64,000 bases of DNA from Nothopassalora personata (GCA_033816765.1 CM066295.1:1736001-1800000); one strand, 5' to 3'; positions 21,463-33,352 are shown, numbered from the stretch's first letter. A program made the numbers and translations. The notes: a model not told the origin generated them from the letters alone.

Positions 21463-24216
21463 CTACTTCCTCTCCGGCCTCTTCTTCACAGCCCTCAACC
21501 CAGCTAGCGTCCCGTCTCTACCTCCACTCCTCCCCACCTCCACGACCACCATCCTAATAAAGTCCTTCAGGCCCCAGTAAGCACTATGCGCTCCCAACAT
21601 AGTCAAGTACTGGATCTCAAAAGCACCACCACCATACTTGACCATGAAATCAATCTGGCCGTTGTCATTCAGCAGCAACATCCTCTTCTCCGCAATCTCC
21701 TCCCGTGTGAAATTATGAACCTCAAGCTCCACATTACTCGGCAACCTCGGCAGCACAGGCGCGACAGCAGCATTGTTCGCAGAGGTAGCGTACCCGCCGA
21801 ACCAGCGAGAGGTATTCGACGTGCCAGCTGGGAACCAGAATCCTGGCGTGTTTGATGGTATTTGAGCTTTGCGGAGGGCAGCGGCGTAACCGACATCGAC
21901 GGCAGCGTTCATACGGTACGCGACCGGGTCGTAGCCGTTGATGATGTTATAAATGTTGTCGACTGAGATGCATCCGTACTGGCCACGTTCGCCGCAGATT
22001 GAGGCAATGTTCGTGCTGGGGTCGGAGAGAGCTTGGGCTGACGGGTGATCGATTCGAGGGCGGAGTTGAGATTTGCGGAGAAGAACGAAGAAGCCCGCTG
22101 GGGAGCCGGCGAGGAACAGATTGTGGGTATTGAACAGGAAGTGGTCAACTTCCTCGATGTCGACTTGGGTTGGATCCGCCAAGTGGTCTGGAACGATCGT
22201 CGGCTGATTGGACAAGATGTCGATGGACATGACACTGCCGAGAGAGTGAGCGATGATGTGGACATTGCCGTGCTCTGCAAATCCAGGATTGTTCTGACAC
22301 CAGAGTTTGTAGACTCGATTCGCCTCCTTGATGACGGCTGCGATCATCTTCGGCTGGTGGTGAGACATGTAGTATGGAATGTCAAGCATAACGTCGCTGA
22401 CAATGCCTCGTACCGAAGGCAATGTATCTGGTGTGATGTCGTCCAGTGTGAACTCGTTGACAGATGGATCTTCCGCTCGACTGTCGTCCTCAGCTTTGTA
22501 GCCGCCTTCTTCGAACGACAAGGAGTGCCGCCAGTTGACAGGCAGTACCATGATTCCACCCATGCCCTTGCGGAAGTGTGTCTTGACCTCTTTGTTCCCG
22601 CGCTCAACCATGACCTCTCGCCGAAAGGCGTTGATGGCATGCGTGAAGTGGAAGCTCTCCATGCGTTGGCTCAGCTTTTGACCGATACCATGAATGACAA
22701 ACACCAGATCGGTCACCTCTGGCTTATCACTTTGTGCGAGGTCAGGATCAGCTTTGCTTCGCTTTTTCGCATCCGGTCCAGCAGAAGCCGCGCCTTGCCT
22801 CGCTTTTCGCGTCTTGACGCCGTTCTTGGGAGGATGCAACTTATCCCAGATAGCTTGGTCGAAGCCGCGGATGACGGGTATGCCAATCGCATGACCTTTG
22901 CGTATGTAGTTGGCGAGTGGCCTCCGGCCATAGTAAGCAGAAGGTAGTAGAGTTGGCTTGAGAATCTTCGCCTCCCGCTCGTTCGCGTAGATGACTCCGC
23001 ACGTGTTGTACCGTCGTGCGGCACCTGCCCGGCCGTACGTCGACTCGCCATATGCTTTGTTGTCAGATCCTTCAGGTCCAGACGAGATGTCGATGATATC
23101 GCAAGCTGCCTCCGCAGCTCTTGCTCTTTGCTGGTCCGCAGTCTCTGGCTCGCCAACGAACAGGTTCGCAGTTGCGGCTCGCAGCAAGTCATCTTCCCTC
23201 GACGGCCGTCTAATACTACCAGGCGGAGTGTTGAAATGAGTGACTTTGTCCGGCCACAGCTTATGCACAATCTTCATCTCCCCAATTGCGCCCACTTCGA
23301 CAGCACTGTTAAGTTCGTCATTCCACGTCTCGGTCCAGACTTGCAAATCAACATAGCCAGCTTCCAGCATATTAGCTACTGGCGTTTCCACCGGCAGCAT
23401 AGTGTCTTGATAAAACCATGTCCCTCGAACGACCTGTGCTGTATCGTGCACCGGAGTCCAGTAGATCGGTGTCATCTGCAAAGCTGGCATCTCCACCTGG
23501 TGTAGTCTGGACACTCCCACCGCAACTTTGGTGCTGGGACTCGGCTCGACGTCTTTCTTCTTGTCCGGTGCAGCACTATGGTCCCGAAGATGGGACGAGT
23601 CGTCCCATTTGTACGTATCATGCTGCTTGGGATGCGGCCTGACCGGCGTGCTTGCGGACGAGGCAGGTCTTGACGGCAGCCTCGTGAAAGGTCGGCCTGT
23701 GGTATCATGCTCAGTTGGCAGCTCTGCTGCAATGTCCGGGACATCTCCAGGAGTGTCATCCTCGGCCGCTGAGCTCTCGACCTGGTTGAGACCAGACGCA
23801 GCGAGTTTGCTCAACTTCGACCGTCCTACTGACTCTTTCGAACCAGATCCTCTCCTTTCGCCTTTTGATGCCGACGAGCCAGCCCTCTGCCTGACGCGGC
23901 TGCTCTCCTTGGACTCGCTCTTGTCCTTCTCGCCTCTTTCCTCGTTCCACCTCCAAATCTTCTTCCTCAGTTCGTGCCACGCCTTGTCGAGAGCCGCGTT
24001 GTCGTATTCGGAGAAGGGCTTCGGCGGTTGTTTGACCCGTGCACTATCGTTCGTGGTCGCTGGCGGGGGCACGGGCGAGAGCGGATCATCGATAGGCAGA
24101 TCGGATGTATAGAAGAAGCGTGCGTTCACCGGGGGCGGAGCGTCTGTTATGACCTCTCGCAGGTATTGGTTGTATTGGTGGACGGCGGAGCTAGACATGG
24201 TGGCCTTAGTTGACAC
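21463..24216 (-). CDS. DDHD-domain phospholipase A1 (PA-PLA1 family)
   Basis: Intron-free gene of 917 residues. The N-terminal third contains charged low-complexity sequence between short conserved blocks. About residues 250-330 give the family motif PIYWTPVHDTAQVVRGTWFY followed by PVETPVANMLEAGYVDLQVW. A lipase core starts near residue 505 (LVFVIHGIGQKLSQRMESFH). The nucleophile motif is AHSLGSVMS with the Ser near residue 658. The DDHD region spans about 690-890, with FLAGSPAGFFVLLR and INGYDPVAYRMNAA. Yeast Ddl1 (YOR022C) and animal PA-PLA1 enzymes of this family hydrolyse the sn-1 acyl chain of phospholipids such as phosphatidic acid or cardiolipin. Another in-frame Met lies six codons in. 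It looks intact. Confidence 0.93.
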   Translation of the reverse strand: MSTKATMSSSAVHQYNQYLREVITDAPPPVNARFFYTSDLPIDDPLSPVPPPATTNDSARVKQPPKPFSEYDNAALDKAWHELRKKIWRWNEERGEKDKSESKESSRVRQRAGSSASKGERRGSGSKESVGRSKLSKLAASGLNQVESSAAEDDTPGDVPDIAAELPTEHDTTGRPFTRLPSRPASSASTPVRPHPKQHDTYKWDDSSHLRDHSAAPDKKKDVEPSPSTKVAVGVSRLHQVEMPALQMTPIYWTPVHDTAQVVRGTWFYQDTMLPVETPVANMLEAGYVDLQVWTETWNDELNSAVEVGAIGEMKIVHKLWPDKVTHFNTPPGSIRRPSREDDLLRAATANLFVGEPETADQQRARAAEAACDIIDISSGPEGSDNKAYGESTYGRAGAARRYNTCGVIYANEREAKILKPTLLPSAYYGRRPLANYIRKGHAIGIPVIRGFDQAIWDKLHPPKNGVKTRKARQGAASAGPDAKKRSKADPDLAQSDKPEVTDLVFVIHGIGQKLSQRMESFHFTHAINAFRREVMVERGNKEVKTHFRKGMGGIMVLPVNWRHSLSFEEGGYKAEDDSRAEDPSVNEFTLDDITPDTLPSVRGIVSDVMLDIPYYMSHHQPKMIAAVIKEANRVYKLWCQNNPGFAEHGNVHIIAHSLGSVMSIDILSNQPTIVPDHLADPTQVDIEEVDHFLFNTHNLFLAGSPAGFFVLLRKSQLRPRIDHPSAQALSDPSTNIASICGERGQYGCISVDNIYNIINGYDPVAYRMNAAVDVGYAAALRKAQIPSNTPGFWFPAGTSNTSRWFGGYATSANNAAVAPVLPRLPSNVELEVHNFTREEIAEKRMLLLNDNGQIDFMVKYGGGAFEIQYLTMLGAHSAYWGLKDFIRMVVVEVGRSGGRDGTLAGLRAVKKRPERK

Positions 24217-24783
24217 TTTCCACGTGGAATGTTAGATCGGGCATCAGCGCAGCGGCATCAGCACTATTGGCCTGATGTTGGCTGTGGACGAGTGGTGATA
24301 TGGGTAGCGGATGCCTGTTGCCTCTCGCAGCTCTCGAGCCTCTCCTGACGTGGCAGCTGCAAGGTACTGTACCACGGTTTCGGCTCTATATCACCGTTCC
24401 GCCCAATGGCTGCTGCCCATCAACTGCATGTAGGCGAGATGTACATGTAGGCGCATGCAATCTGTGCTGGCCATTGTCGACAGCGACGTGTCAGAGGACC
24501 ATTTGGTCATCTGCCAAAGAGAAACATCACTCGTCCACACCAATTTGCGTTTTCCGCGGCGCGGGCATGACGTCGTGGCTTGCCACGTGAAAGCTGCCAC
24601 CTCACATGATGCTGCTACTGTAGAGTCAGCACGATGAGATTCGTATCGCGCCGTGCTGCATAACCCGCAGCAAGACCCATCGAGAGCCTCGGACTTCGAT
24701 CCGAAGTACACAAGTACTAGTATAGTATATACCTCGACATCAGCAATCCTATTAATGTGCATCATCCTGACCAGTCCATCCCG
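24217..24783. other. Divergent intergenic region
   Basis: Lies between the start of the phospholipase (minus) and the membrane protein gene (plus). No gene is recognised; it probably holds both promoters. Confidence 0.45.
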
Positions 24784-25467
24784 ATGACCTACAAGATCCC
24801 AGCTTACCTTCAACTCCATATCATCCCCAACGAAGACCAGCTCTCCCAAGTCCCATCACGCCTGGAATACAATGAAACAAAAGGCAGTGTAGCCATCGAA
24901 GTCCCCATCGACATCACCCTCCCAAACCTCGAAACAACCCACCTCCTCGAACCTCCTGTACCGTCAATTCTCAGCCATCTCAAGACCGCCATGTCCTCTC
25001 TCACCCCCTTCCGCACCGCCCTCGCCCTCGAAATTATCGGCAACATATCCTCTCTCCCCTCTCTCCTCTTCTATCCAAACATCGCCTTGAGCATAATCCT
25101 CAAGCACCCTACCCTCAGCACCCCCGCCACCCGAGCCCTGATCCGCGTCTTCGGTGGTGTGGTCGCAGGCCTCACAGTCCCGCTGCTCCTATCGTGGCCG
25201 AACCCTAAGCCGGGAGTCGCCGGAGAGCAGCAGAGGGGTTTTAGAAAGGCGGCATATTTGACACAGGGTAGTGGGGAGGTGTTTCTCGCAGGGCTGTTCT
25301 TATGGATGTGGATCAGCGGACAGGATCATGGAGTGAAAGAGGGGTTTCTGCTGGGCGGAATGGTGAATATGGTAGCGTTACTCGGGTTGAGGTGGGTGTT
25401 CTTAGCGTGGAAGCCGCATTGGATTGAATATGTTGAGAAGGGGAACGGGAAGGCAAAGACGCAGTAA
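24784..25467 (+). CDS. Small multi-pass membrane protein, unknown
   Basis: Open frame; the Met at 24784 (MTYKIPAYLQLHIIPNEDQL) is preferred over one nine codons upstream. That gives 227 residues. The first 90 residues are soluble, and four hydrophobic segments follow: around FRTALALEIIGNISSLPSLL, VVAGLTVPLLLSW, EVFLAGLFLWMWIS and LLGGMVNMVALLGLRWVFLA. The arrangement resembles uncharacterised four-helix membrane proteins of ascomycetes. No catalytic motif is seen. A Lys-rich end could act as an ER-type retention signal, but this is speculation. Confidence 0.68.
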   Translation: MTYKIPAYLQLHIIPNEDQLSQVPSRLEYNETKGSVAIEVPIDITLPNLETTHLLEPPVPSILSHLKTAMSSLTPFRTALALEIIGNISSLPSLLFYPNIALSIILKHPTLSTPATRALIRVFGGVVAGLTVPLLLSWPNPKPGVAGEQQRGFRKAAYLTQGSGEVFLAGLFLWMWISGQDHGVKEGFLLGGMVNMVALLGLRWVFLAWKPHWIEYVEKGNGKAKTQ

Positions 25468-26272
25468 GGAGCACATGATGTGGTAGGGTGACCGGGTCCG
25501 TCTGGCTCCGGAAGTCACAAGATTTGCGTAGCAGCCGTGCGAGACTGCTTCAAGACACGCAGCCTTCGATGATACCCCCAAGGTTAATCTCAAAGATACA
25601 GACTGTATTGATTTGTCGACCATGTGGAATCCGAGGAACGCCACAATCCGCGCCTACACAAAAGTACCCGAAGACAACACCGCCTACAACAAGTGACCGA
25701 CTCCTTTACTCGGTCAAAACATCCGCCAACCACACCATGGAATCAGCACCACGCCCAACCCTCTCTGCACTCCCGCGGGAGTGAGAGACTGAACATACAC
25801 CTTCGTATTCCTCGATGAACGGGTCAAAATCTCGACGAAAGAGACAAGTGCACAGGGCAACGGCCAGATGATGGTCAGCAAGCAGACGCACGCAAAAACT
25901 CTTCAGTGCTTATACAGAGACAGCACATTCTGCACTGGCATGCTATCGCATTGTCCAGAAGGTCGCCGTGGAGGTAGAGGGTGGCACGTTGCACTAATGT
26001 ATTGGAAGCTCTCATCGCGGCCAGCATACTTGGTATCGTTGAACAGCAGCCATCTCGTGGGCTACCCCCTACCGATGACGCTAAGCCCGATCGAGCCTCT
26101 CCTTGTTTATTGTACGTAGTAGTAATTTCGAAAGCTCGTGACTGCTGGTGCGTATTAGACAGTAGCGATACACGCGCCGGGACCGTGTGGTGCTATGCCC
26201 AGGTGACGCCATCCTGCCTTTATCCCATGCGTGAAGACGTCGTCCATCACCTTCGACAATCTTGATATTCTA
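25468..26272. other. Intergenic region, no gene recognised
   Basis: No frame with recognisable content on either strand. Confidence 0.4.
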
Positions 26273-27375
26273 TCCTCCAACCTTCCGCTTCTTCGAGCTG
26301 CCCGGCGTAGTCTGCGCCTCGGCCAACAGCTCCTTCGTGGCAGCGTGTGTAACTTTCTCAGCAGCGAGCTCTGCTTGACTGTTTGCGAGGTCGTCTATCT
26401 TTGGAAGTGTTGACACCCTGACGATACCAGCTGGAAGAAGCCTCTTCAACATTGCCTCCACATACTTGAGATAGGGTGCGAGAAGGAACTGAGGCTCGAT
26501 AATTTGAGCGCAGAGAATGTTGATGTGGCCTGGGATACGCTCGATGCGGCCCTGGCTCTGGAGGCGTAGGATAATCTGGTGATATATTCCGGGTTGGTCA
26601 TGTAGCCACAGCTTCATCTGGGCATTCCAGTCGAGGATGGCCTGGGTGGTGTCTTTGGTGAAGTTTGCCAGCTGGCGGTCGTAGGAAGTGAATCTGGTTC
26701 ACGCTGTCGACAACGTCGTCATCAGACAGTTGCCCGTGGCTTTACCTGGACAAGAACCCGTTGCACTTGGAACATACGAGTTTCTGGTCGAACCAGGAAA
26801 ATGGCCGCTTCAGCTCAATCCTGAGATTGAGTGGCTGTCTCCTTCTGACCTCCAGCACAGCCTTTCGCGCCGCCTCACGTCGATCGTGCAGCAAGCTGGC
26901 CGATACACACTGACCGTACTTTGCAAGCTAGAATTTTGACTGGCAGGAACGGCTCTGTCCATCGTACTCAGGTCGAGTCGTTGGTTGGGCCGCTGGTAAG
27001 ACATCTGAGAAAGTCGTTGATCACCTCAGCAGTACACTCGACTCTGGCCGCGTGCTCTCCTGGATCTTCGTGCTTCGACCATAGGACCATGTTGCCGACG
27101 AGTCTTATGGCGTCCGTCTTCGTGAGGCGCGATGACCCATTCGCAAGGTCTTGTGGGATACTGTGGTTGGGCGAGTCGATGAGCTTGATGCAGTTGTTGT
27201 AGCTCATGATATTGGCGTCTGTCAGAAGCTTATTGTTGCCATGACGCCACTTTTCATTGTCCTTCACCTTCGTGGTTAATAGCCCGGCTTCACCACTGGC
27301 GTCACGGATGCGTGGGCTTTGGCGCGTGTCCACGCAAAGGATCACGATGTCGGATCGGTGTGTTTGTTGCGCCAT
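26270..27375 (-). CDS. Unrecognised gene, multi-exon or partly broken
   Basis: Minus strand. The first part (27375-26968) gives 135 residues beginning MAQQTHRSDIVILCVDTRQS and ending DFLRCLTSGPTNDST. A second part begins after a TCTAG acceptor near 26928 with LAKYGQCVSASLLHDRREAA and leads to WFDQKLVCSKCNGFLSR. A GTAAAG...CCAG intron (about 26744-26691) joins this to FTSYDRQLANFTKDTTQAIL and a final segment ending SSKKRKVGG, a nuclear-localisation-like tail. The CxxC (LVCSKC) hints at a small zinc site. The first and second parts cannot be joined cleanly: the frame stops at TGA just before the only nearby donor (GTACGA). It could be one gene with an unusual intron, two genes or a decaying gene. 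Confidence 0.5.
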
Positions 27376-28009
27376 GTTCGTAGGTCCACTGTACAGTAGT
27401 TTCCAGTGAAGTCAATCCACAGTTTCAGCTGGTGGAGCGTTTGTGAGGCAGTTTGGTGCAGTGGATGGCTGATGATGCGGCCCAAGGTGATCGAGGAAGA
27501 TGTCGAAAGAAATTGCTGATGTGGTGCACAAAGAACTGTAGACATAGTTGAAATTTCTCATTTGTTTCAAGCACAGTGAATGAAAGGACACGGCATTGAA
27601 TCTGAGTCGCTCTAGGGCACGTCCAGTGCGACCCACAAGCGACGATCACATGGTTGTGTGAATGAATGGCAAAACTCCATACTCGTAAGTGAAAGGTCTG
27701 AGGGGATCAGACCACTCTCCAGCAGATATGCATACTGCTTGGCCAAAACACACTTCGTGTTGCTACCTGCGCTCTAAGCCCTTGAAACTCTGGTCCGCTA
27801 TCACGTCGTCGTTTCGCCAGAGTCTCCTAGCTCTATGAGTTGGATGCTCGACCAGAGGGGCGGTGCATGGCCGATGAATCATCTCGACATGCTGACATTA
27901 TCGAGAGCTATCGTGGAGGCACGTTGCATCAAGGGATCGCATTACAGTTTCTACGTCGAATGATGGCACTGCTCCTGATATATTGCGTAGCCTTCCTGTG
28001 CAAGGGCAC
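27376..28009. other. Intergenic region, no gene recognised
   Basis: Nothing supported on either strand. Confidence 0.4.
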
Positions 28010-28640
28010 TCATATGTATTGAATGTCGTGTGTGATGACGCGACTGCTTGATATTGAAGGTAGTTTCGATTCGTATCGTCTTCGAAGTTGCAAGCCAAAA
28101 GCTCGGTCAGTACAAGTGTTCGACATGCCCTTTCTGACTTCCAACGCTTCGACACGCTTTTCAAGTCGCGTTCTGCACTCTCCCAGCTCCAGACACTCTG
28201 CAAATACAACCAGCATCCAGCACGGCAGCTCCGACTTCGTGGCTTCAAGCGTCAGGCTGATACCACGCGGGAACAACGCCCTCGTCCTAGCCCGCTGCCA
28301 CGTGGTGATACCCACTTTCACATGATTGGCCAATGCCTCCAGCTTCAGCATGATTGGTATGGTCCAACGCCTCAGGCCGGACTCATGGCCGCCACACTTT
28401 GGTACGTTCTGTATCTTCGCTAGCTTTATTAAGAACATGGCGCTCTATGCGATCAAGTCCCTCCCAATTCTCTGGCTTGCGGATACCTCCGAAGTCAAAC
28501 GCGCCTTCAGTCCACAGAAGAGCTGTCTGCCACGTTTCGTAGCTTCTCAACACGCGCGATTCCATAGAGCACATAAAATGCTTGACATGGCAGACAAGAC
28601 AGCTGCTGAACAAGAGGGGACGGCCCTCCAGCGTCGTGAG
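28010..28640 (-). pseudogene. Possible unknown relic
   Basis: Two minus-strand frames look like consecutive parts of one protein: TEGAFDFGGIRKPENWEGLD...TERTKVWRP, then stop, and in the next frame SGLRRWTIPIMLKLEALANH...KSELPCWMLVVFAECLELGE. The frame change at about 28390 has no plausible intron. No family is recognised and the whole may be chance reading frames. Confidence 0.22.
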
Positions 28641-29358
28641 TTTCTTCGTCCAACAGCAGTCCTCTCGCATTGGAAAACAGAATACTCTTCATCCAATCCG
28701 ACAAATTCGATCTATATCGAGATGCTCCAGTCACACTCTGCACCATCGAACCCGCAAGCAAGCCAGAACAAACATCGAGCAGCAACCCTTGCCAGTGTGC
28801 GCTACTTCAGCCATCTCATACTCCCACCAAGGATGCCTGCCGGTCACAATTATCTCCATTGCAGTGTCGCTGTGCACGCTGTGGGCTCTGAGTGATATAA
28901 TTCCAGGCGGAGGCATTTGCACCGTCGTCAAGCTCCCTTTTGGCCTTGGTGTCTTCCACGCGTCGGAGTGGGCCTGTAACATGGCATTCACTGGATATGC
29001 AATGTTCGTGCTGCTGCACCGAGGGATAACCAAGTGTAATTCGCGAACGATCTTGACCAAGCTGTGATATCTCGAAGCTGACCTTTCGATAGCGGACGCT
29101 TCGCATAGCAAGCGCATGGCCTTCACCGGAGACGAGAACTATTGAAGAGGCCGGGAAAACGACATTTTCGCTTGTGTATGATCGACGATACCTATGGAAA
29201 AGCTTGCCAGAATTAGGTCGTTGCTACTACAGCTGGCATGCTGTCTCGGAATACTGGCGTCGTTGTTACTGGTCTTTGTCGGTGTATACAATGTAGCTGG
29301 CGTATCGTGGGAAGATGGCGTGCTTGTAGACCAGAAGGTTTCAGATCGAGTTAAGAAA
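28641..29358. other. Intergenic region with hydrophobic frames only
   Basis: Plus-strand frames contain hydrophobic stretches (near 28850-29000 and 29200-29280) but no gene structure could be supported. Confidence 0.3.
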
Positions 29359-31043
29359 TTACGCTCGTTTCCTAGCAAGATACGTATTTCTTTTGGCCCG
29401 CTTGAGTACCCTGGACTTGGGCTTGCCTCCGATGTAGATAAACGACAAGATACTGGTGAAGGCACAGAGTCCCGCTAACACCAGATTCATGTTTCCATAT
29501 CCGATGGCTTGTTTCAGCTCGCCGGCCAGCTCAGGCCCGATAGCCAGCCCCAAGCAAAAGGCGATGTTGCTGCAGCTATATAGTTGAGCATACGGTCCTT
29601 TGTCTCCGAAGAAGTCCGGGTTGACTTCGTAGTACTTCTGCACAATGGCTCCAGCTTCGACAATAGATGGTGATCCGACTCCCGCAAGACCTACTCCAGA
29701 TAGACTTAGCAGTGTTGCGTAGATGATGATCTGATCTTTGCCGCCGGCTTGTGGTAGCCTTAAGAGAACCAGGACTGGCACTAGAAATGCGTATGCCAGG
29801 ACTGCGACGGGTTTTGTGCCATATCGGTCAACGCACCAGCCGAAGATGGGGCCTCCCACCAGATCGAAGGCACCAAGAGGTAAGAAGAGCAGTCCTGCTT
29901 TCAGTGAGTCGAAGTCAAATTTCTCGCTAGCAACTATTGGGACTGTGCTATCGAATGCGCCCAACAAGATCGCTTGGACGAAGGCTACCATCAGGGCAGT
30001 AAGTAGCATGGGGTCTGAAAGTAGTGGCAGAATGGGAACAAGCCGTGTCGCCTTTGAGCACTTTTCGCGCGGTGGAAGTCGGTAGTGCTCGTCGTCCGGC
30101 GTCTGACCACCAAGCAGTGGTTCCTCCTCGCCGTTGGCTAAGCCGTCTTGCTGTTGGGATTCCTCGTCGTGATCGTTGCTCTCCTGTTCGTGGCTCCGGG
30201 CAGCACTGATGTCATTGACTGTGCTGGGGTTATCGACTTCATACTTCAATGCTGTCTTCTTCTCGATGACCATAATACGCATGACGAAGTCAATAACCAG
30301 GATAGATGCGCCCATAGCGAAGACGCCGGTGTAGCCAGTCTTTTCGTATAGCACACCACCAAGCAGAGGCGCAGCAAGATTACCGACCGCGATGAAGCTG
30401 AATATCTATGCAGCCTGTCAGCGTATAAGTTCTGTCTCAAGAACATTCTCCATACCGAGCCTATCGTCTTCCCAAGATTCTCGGGCCCAACAGTCTCTAG
30501 ACATAGAGCAAGACCGATCGTCCATACAAAGCCGGCACTGATTCCTTGCAGCACTCTCGCCAGTACCAACGCTGGCACACTCCTCCCCAAGAAAAGCAGT
30601 ACCGTCGCCGCCAACAACGCCGCAAGCCCCAATAAAAACGGTGCCTGCCGCGTTGAGACGCGATCCGCCAGAACTCCAGCAAGCGGCGAAAACAGCACAC
30701 TAGCAGCAGCATAAGCAGCCAGCAAGCCAGAAACATGACTCTGCACCTGTTCCTGCGGCAATCCAATTCGATCCCGGAGCATAAACGGCAGCACCGGAAC
30801 AATCAAACCATATAAGAACAGATCAGTGAAGAGACCGACAGCGACCGTGCTGACGATGAAGAAAGTGTTTGATCTCCATGCTAGGCCGGCAGGTTTGATG
30901 TTGTAGTCTGTTTGGATCTGGAGAGTATTGAGCAGTTTCGTCCATGCTGTTGCTTTGGCCATGCCGTGGCCGTGTTCCTGGTGGGAGGAAGTCTTGTAGA
31001 ATGAGAGGCGAGATGGGCCGGAGATGAGGATAGGTCGGGTCAT
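29359..31043 (-). CDS. Major facilitator superfamily transporter (DHA1/VMAT-like)
   Basis: Two exons, 31043-30456 and 30405-29359, give 544 residues. The intron starts GTATGG, has CGCTGAC as branch site and ends ATAG. The first half holds six hydrophobic helices with the MFS signature after helix 2 (SPLAGVLADRVSTRQAPFLL) and the helix 4-5 motif VLARVLQGISAGFVWTIGLA. A charged central loop (about 245-315, rich in Glu, Gln and Asp) separates the halves. The second half contains FGWCVDRYGTKPVAVLAYAF and further helices, ending in a basic tail. The pattern suits drug:H+ antiporter-1 or vesicular-amine-type MFS proteins. Substrate unknown; no biosynthetic partner lies next to it. Confidence 0.9.
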
Positions 31044-31513
31044 TGGGGGGATGTGGTTTTGGTGTGTGAGGGAGGGAGGGAGGATTATTTAGGCTGACTG
31101 AAGAAGATCAGCGATTGTTTACATCGCGCACGTCATGGTTTGGATGCAGGAACGAAGTCTATGTTGTTGGAAATGAGCGACTTTGTTATTTTGTCGTCGG
31201 TCTGGTTGCTGTACAGCCAGCGTGGTGGCAGACACATCTTGTAGCTCATGAGCTCGCTTGATCAGATGCCAACTTCACATGTCATGACACTAGAGCCACA
31301 GTACGTTGGCGATACTGTAGACATGGATCACTAGCGCGGGTTTCTGCCGTGCAGGGGTCGGTCGGAGCCATGTCCGGAGCTGTCCGCATTCCCGTCGTGC
31401 CGGGCTGCCGGGGTACCTTCAACTTGTGACATTATTCAACACGACAAGCACAACACAAAGTAGCCATATTGCCCCCGTTACCTCTAGGATACGCATACCA
31501 TCTTCCCGTCGAA
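31044..31513. promoter_or_regulatory. Divergent intergenic region of MFS and snRNP genes
   Basis: About 470 bases between two start codons facing away from each other, so both promoters must be here. No specific motif is identified. Confidence 0.4.
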
Positions 31514-32401
31514 ATGGCTGAAGATATACCACCCAACGCAACGTTCGTACATTGCACTCCGTACGAACCAAGCGCGTTAAGGGAGTATCTACTAACTCCT
31601 GCGCAGTCTCTACGTACGCCAAATACATCGACGATCACCGTCACTTCTACTTACATGTCGCATATAGATCAAGAATCTCGATGAAAAGGTCAAGCTGCCA
31701 GCGCTCGAAGCCGCCCTACGTGAGACATTCGAGGAGTTTGGCGAAATCATCGATGTCGTGGTGAAGAAGAATTTGCGTGCCAAAGGTCAGGCTTTCATCG
31801 TCTTCTCCAGCCCAGAAGAGGCAGAGATCGCGCTCGACTCGCTGCAAGGCTTCGAGATTTTCGAGCGGCCCATGAACGTTCAGTATGCGAAGACACGGAG
31901 CGATGCGACTGTGCGAAAAGAGGAGGGCGAAGAAGCATTAGAGAAGCATAAGAAGCAGAGGATCGCGGAGAAAGGTCAGGCATTTCGTGGACGTGTCAGG
32001 CTGGCACGAGACACTATACTGACACCTGCACAGAGCGCAAGCAAGCTCTCGAGGCCGCCGAGGCAGCAGCGAAGCCAGCGAAGCGTGCCGCCGCAGAGTC
32101 GCTCGCAGAACGCCCAGCAAAGACGACGAAGCCTGGTCCGGGCGGTGCGAACCAGGACGAGTATCTACCTCCCAACAAGATTCTGCTGCTTCGCGAGCTG
32201 CCCGAGGACTACGGCAAGGAGGCTCTTACAGCTGTCTTCCAGCGCTTTCCTGGTTTCAAGGAAGTGCGTGTTGTTCCAGGTCGCAAAGGTCTTGCGTTCG
32301 CTGAGTACGAGGACGAGACTGGCGCTATTGCTGCGCGGGAGGCTATGAACGGCGTGACACTGGGAGACAAGAGCATTCGCGTCACCTTCCAGAGGCAGTA
32401 A
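31514..32401 (+). CDS. U1A/U2B''-type spliceosomal RNA-binding protein
   Basis: Exons 31514-31546 (border uncertain), 31668-31974 and 32034-32401 give 235 residues. RRM1 follows the short first exon (MAEDIPPNATF): IKNLDEKVKLPALEAALRET, then the RNP1-like KGQAFIVFSS and MNVQYAKTRSD. A Lys/Ala-rich linker (QALEAAEAAAKPAKRAAAES) leads to RRM2: NKILLLRELPEDYGKEALTA, then GRKGLAFAEYEDETGAIAAR and a C-terminus of SIRVTFQRQ. Two RRMs joined by such a linker, ending in TFxxQ, define the U1A/U2B''/SNF family, which binds stem-loops of U1 or U2 snRNA. The first junction lacks the usual Tyr of RNP2, so a mini-exon may be missed. Confidence 0.9.
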
Positions 32402-33352
32402 TTTCCCGAGAATAACCATCCTGCAAGAGGAGATATCTTGCGTCCGAATGCGAACCATCAGCTTACCCCACCTGGACATTGAACTTCTTCTGTCCACGAG
32501 CGTGCCACAGCTCACCGGGCAGGCCGGCGAGTCCCTCTGCGATTTGCGATTATCGGCCTCAACAAAGCATGGTTAGACCGATCTTCAGTACTGTTCCGTG
32601 CCGTGGATGGCCAAAGGCAGAATAAGCGTATAAGACAAAGCTCTGCACCCACAGATCCTTCCAACTTGAGGCAGGCTCGCACTGTGCTCTTGTACAAGAA
32701 GTTTCCAGGCCTCAGGGCACGTTCCGCGTTGTTTTCGGCTCATTGCAATGATTCTCAATAAAGTCTAAACAGCTGGTCATACTGTATGCCGCAGCGCTGA
32801 CCGCATGACCAACCCAACGGGTGCCAAGCAATCGACTTTGGTTGAGGCAAACGAAGCTTAATGACGATACAGAAGTTAGACATTCAGTAAGAAGCCGCTC
32901 AACTTCACGTCTATGCACCTCCACCACTGCGAAGCCGACGGTTCCGCCATACCACGACCCCTCCTCTTTACCTGGAAACAGCATTGGTGATACCGACATT
33001 GACATGGACGAAGACTTGGTTCCAGCACGCTTGAATAGCAATGGTTGCGGTCATGCTCCCTTCCCGGGCGACAGCCGCATCTGGCAGACTGTCCGACTTT
33101 CGACGACACCGTATGCAAGGTCATGATGGGGCTTTTGGAGAAACGCACTGACAATGAGGTGCGAAGAGTGCGCCTCAACAGCACAACATGACGGAAATAG
33201 CAGTCCTTGCGAGAGCGGAGACGCTCTAGCGGCATTACTTCAAGATCACGCCTTCTGCTTTCTGGCTTGCTTCCTTTCTTCCTTTCTTCAACATACACGC
33301 TCGCTTCTTCGTTTGCTCCAACACCAATAACACACATCACACCACCGCCAAG
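32402..33352. other. Intergenic region, no gene recognised
   Basis: About 950 bases without supported coding sequence. The last 60 bases form a CT- and CA-rich leader before the secreted protein gene. Confidence 0.45.

Noticed and set aside
22045..22947. 300-codon plus-strand frame inside the DDHD gene
   Set aside because: Antisense shadow of a long, well-conserved gene; no independent protein features.
28582..29067. 161-codon plus-strand frame with hydrophobic C-terminal part
   Set aside because: First half is low in plausible structure and no homologous pattern is recognised; other frames in the area are equally open.
29194..29478. Plus-strand frame starting with a membrane helix
   Set aside because: Its second half overlaps the conserved C-terminal coding sequence of the MFS transporter on the other strand.
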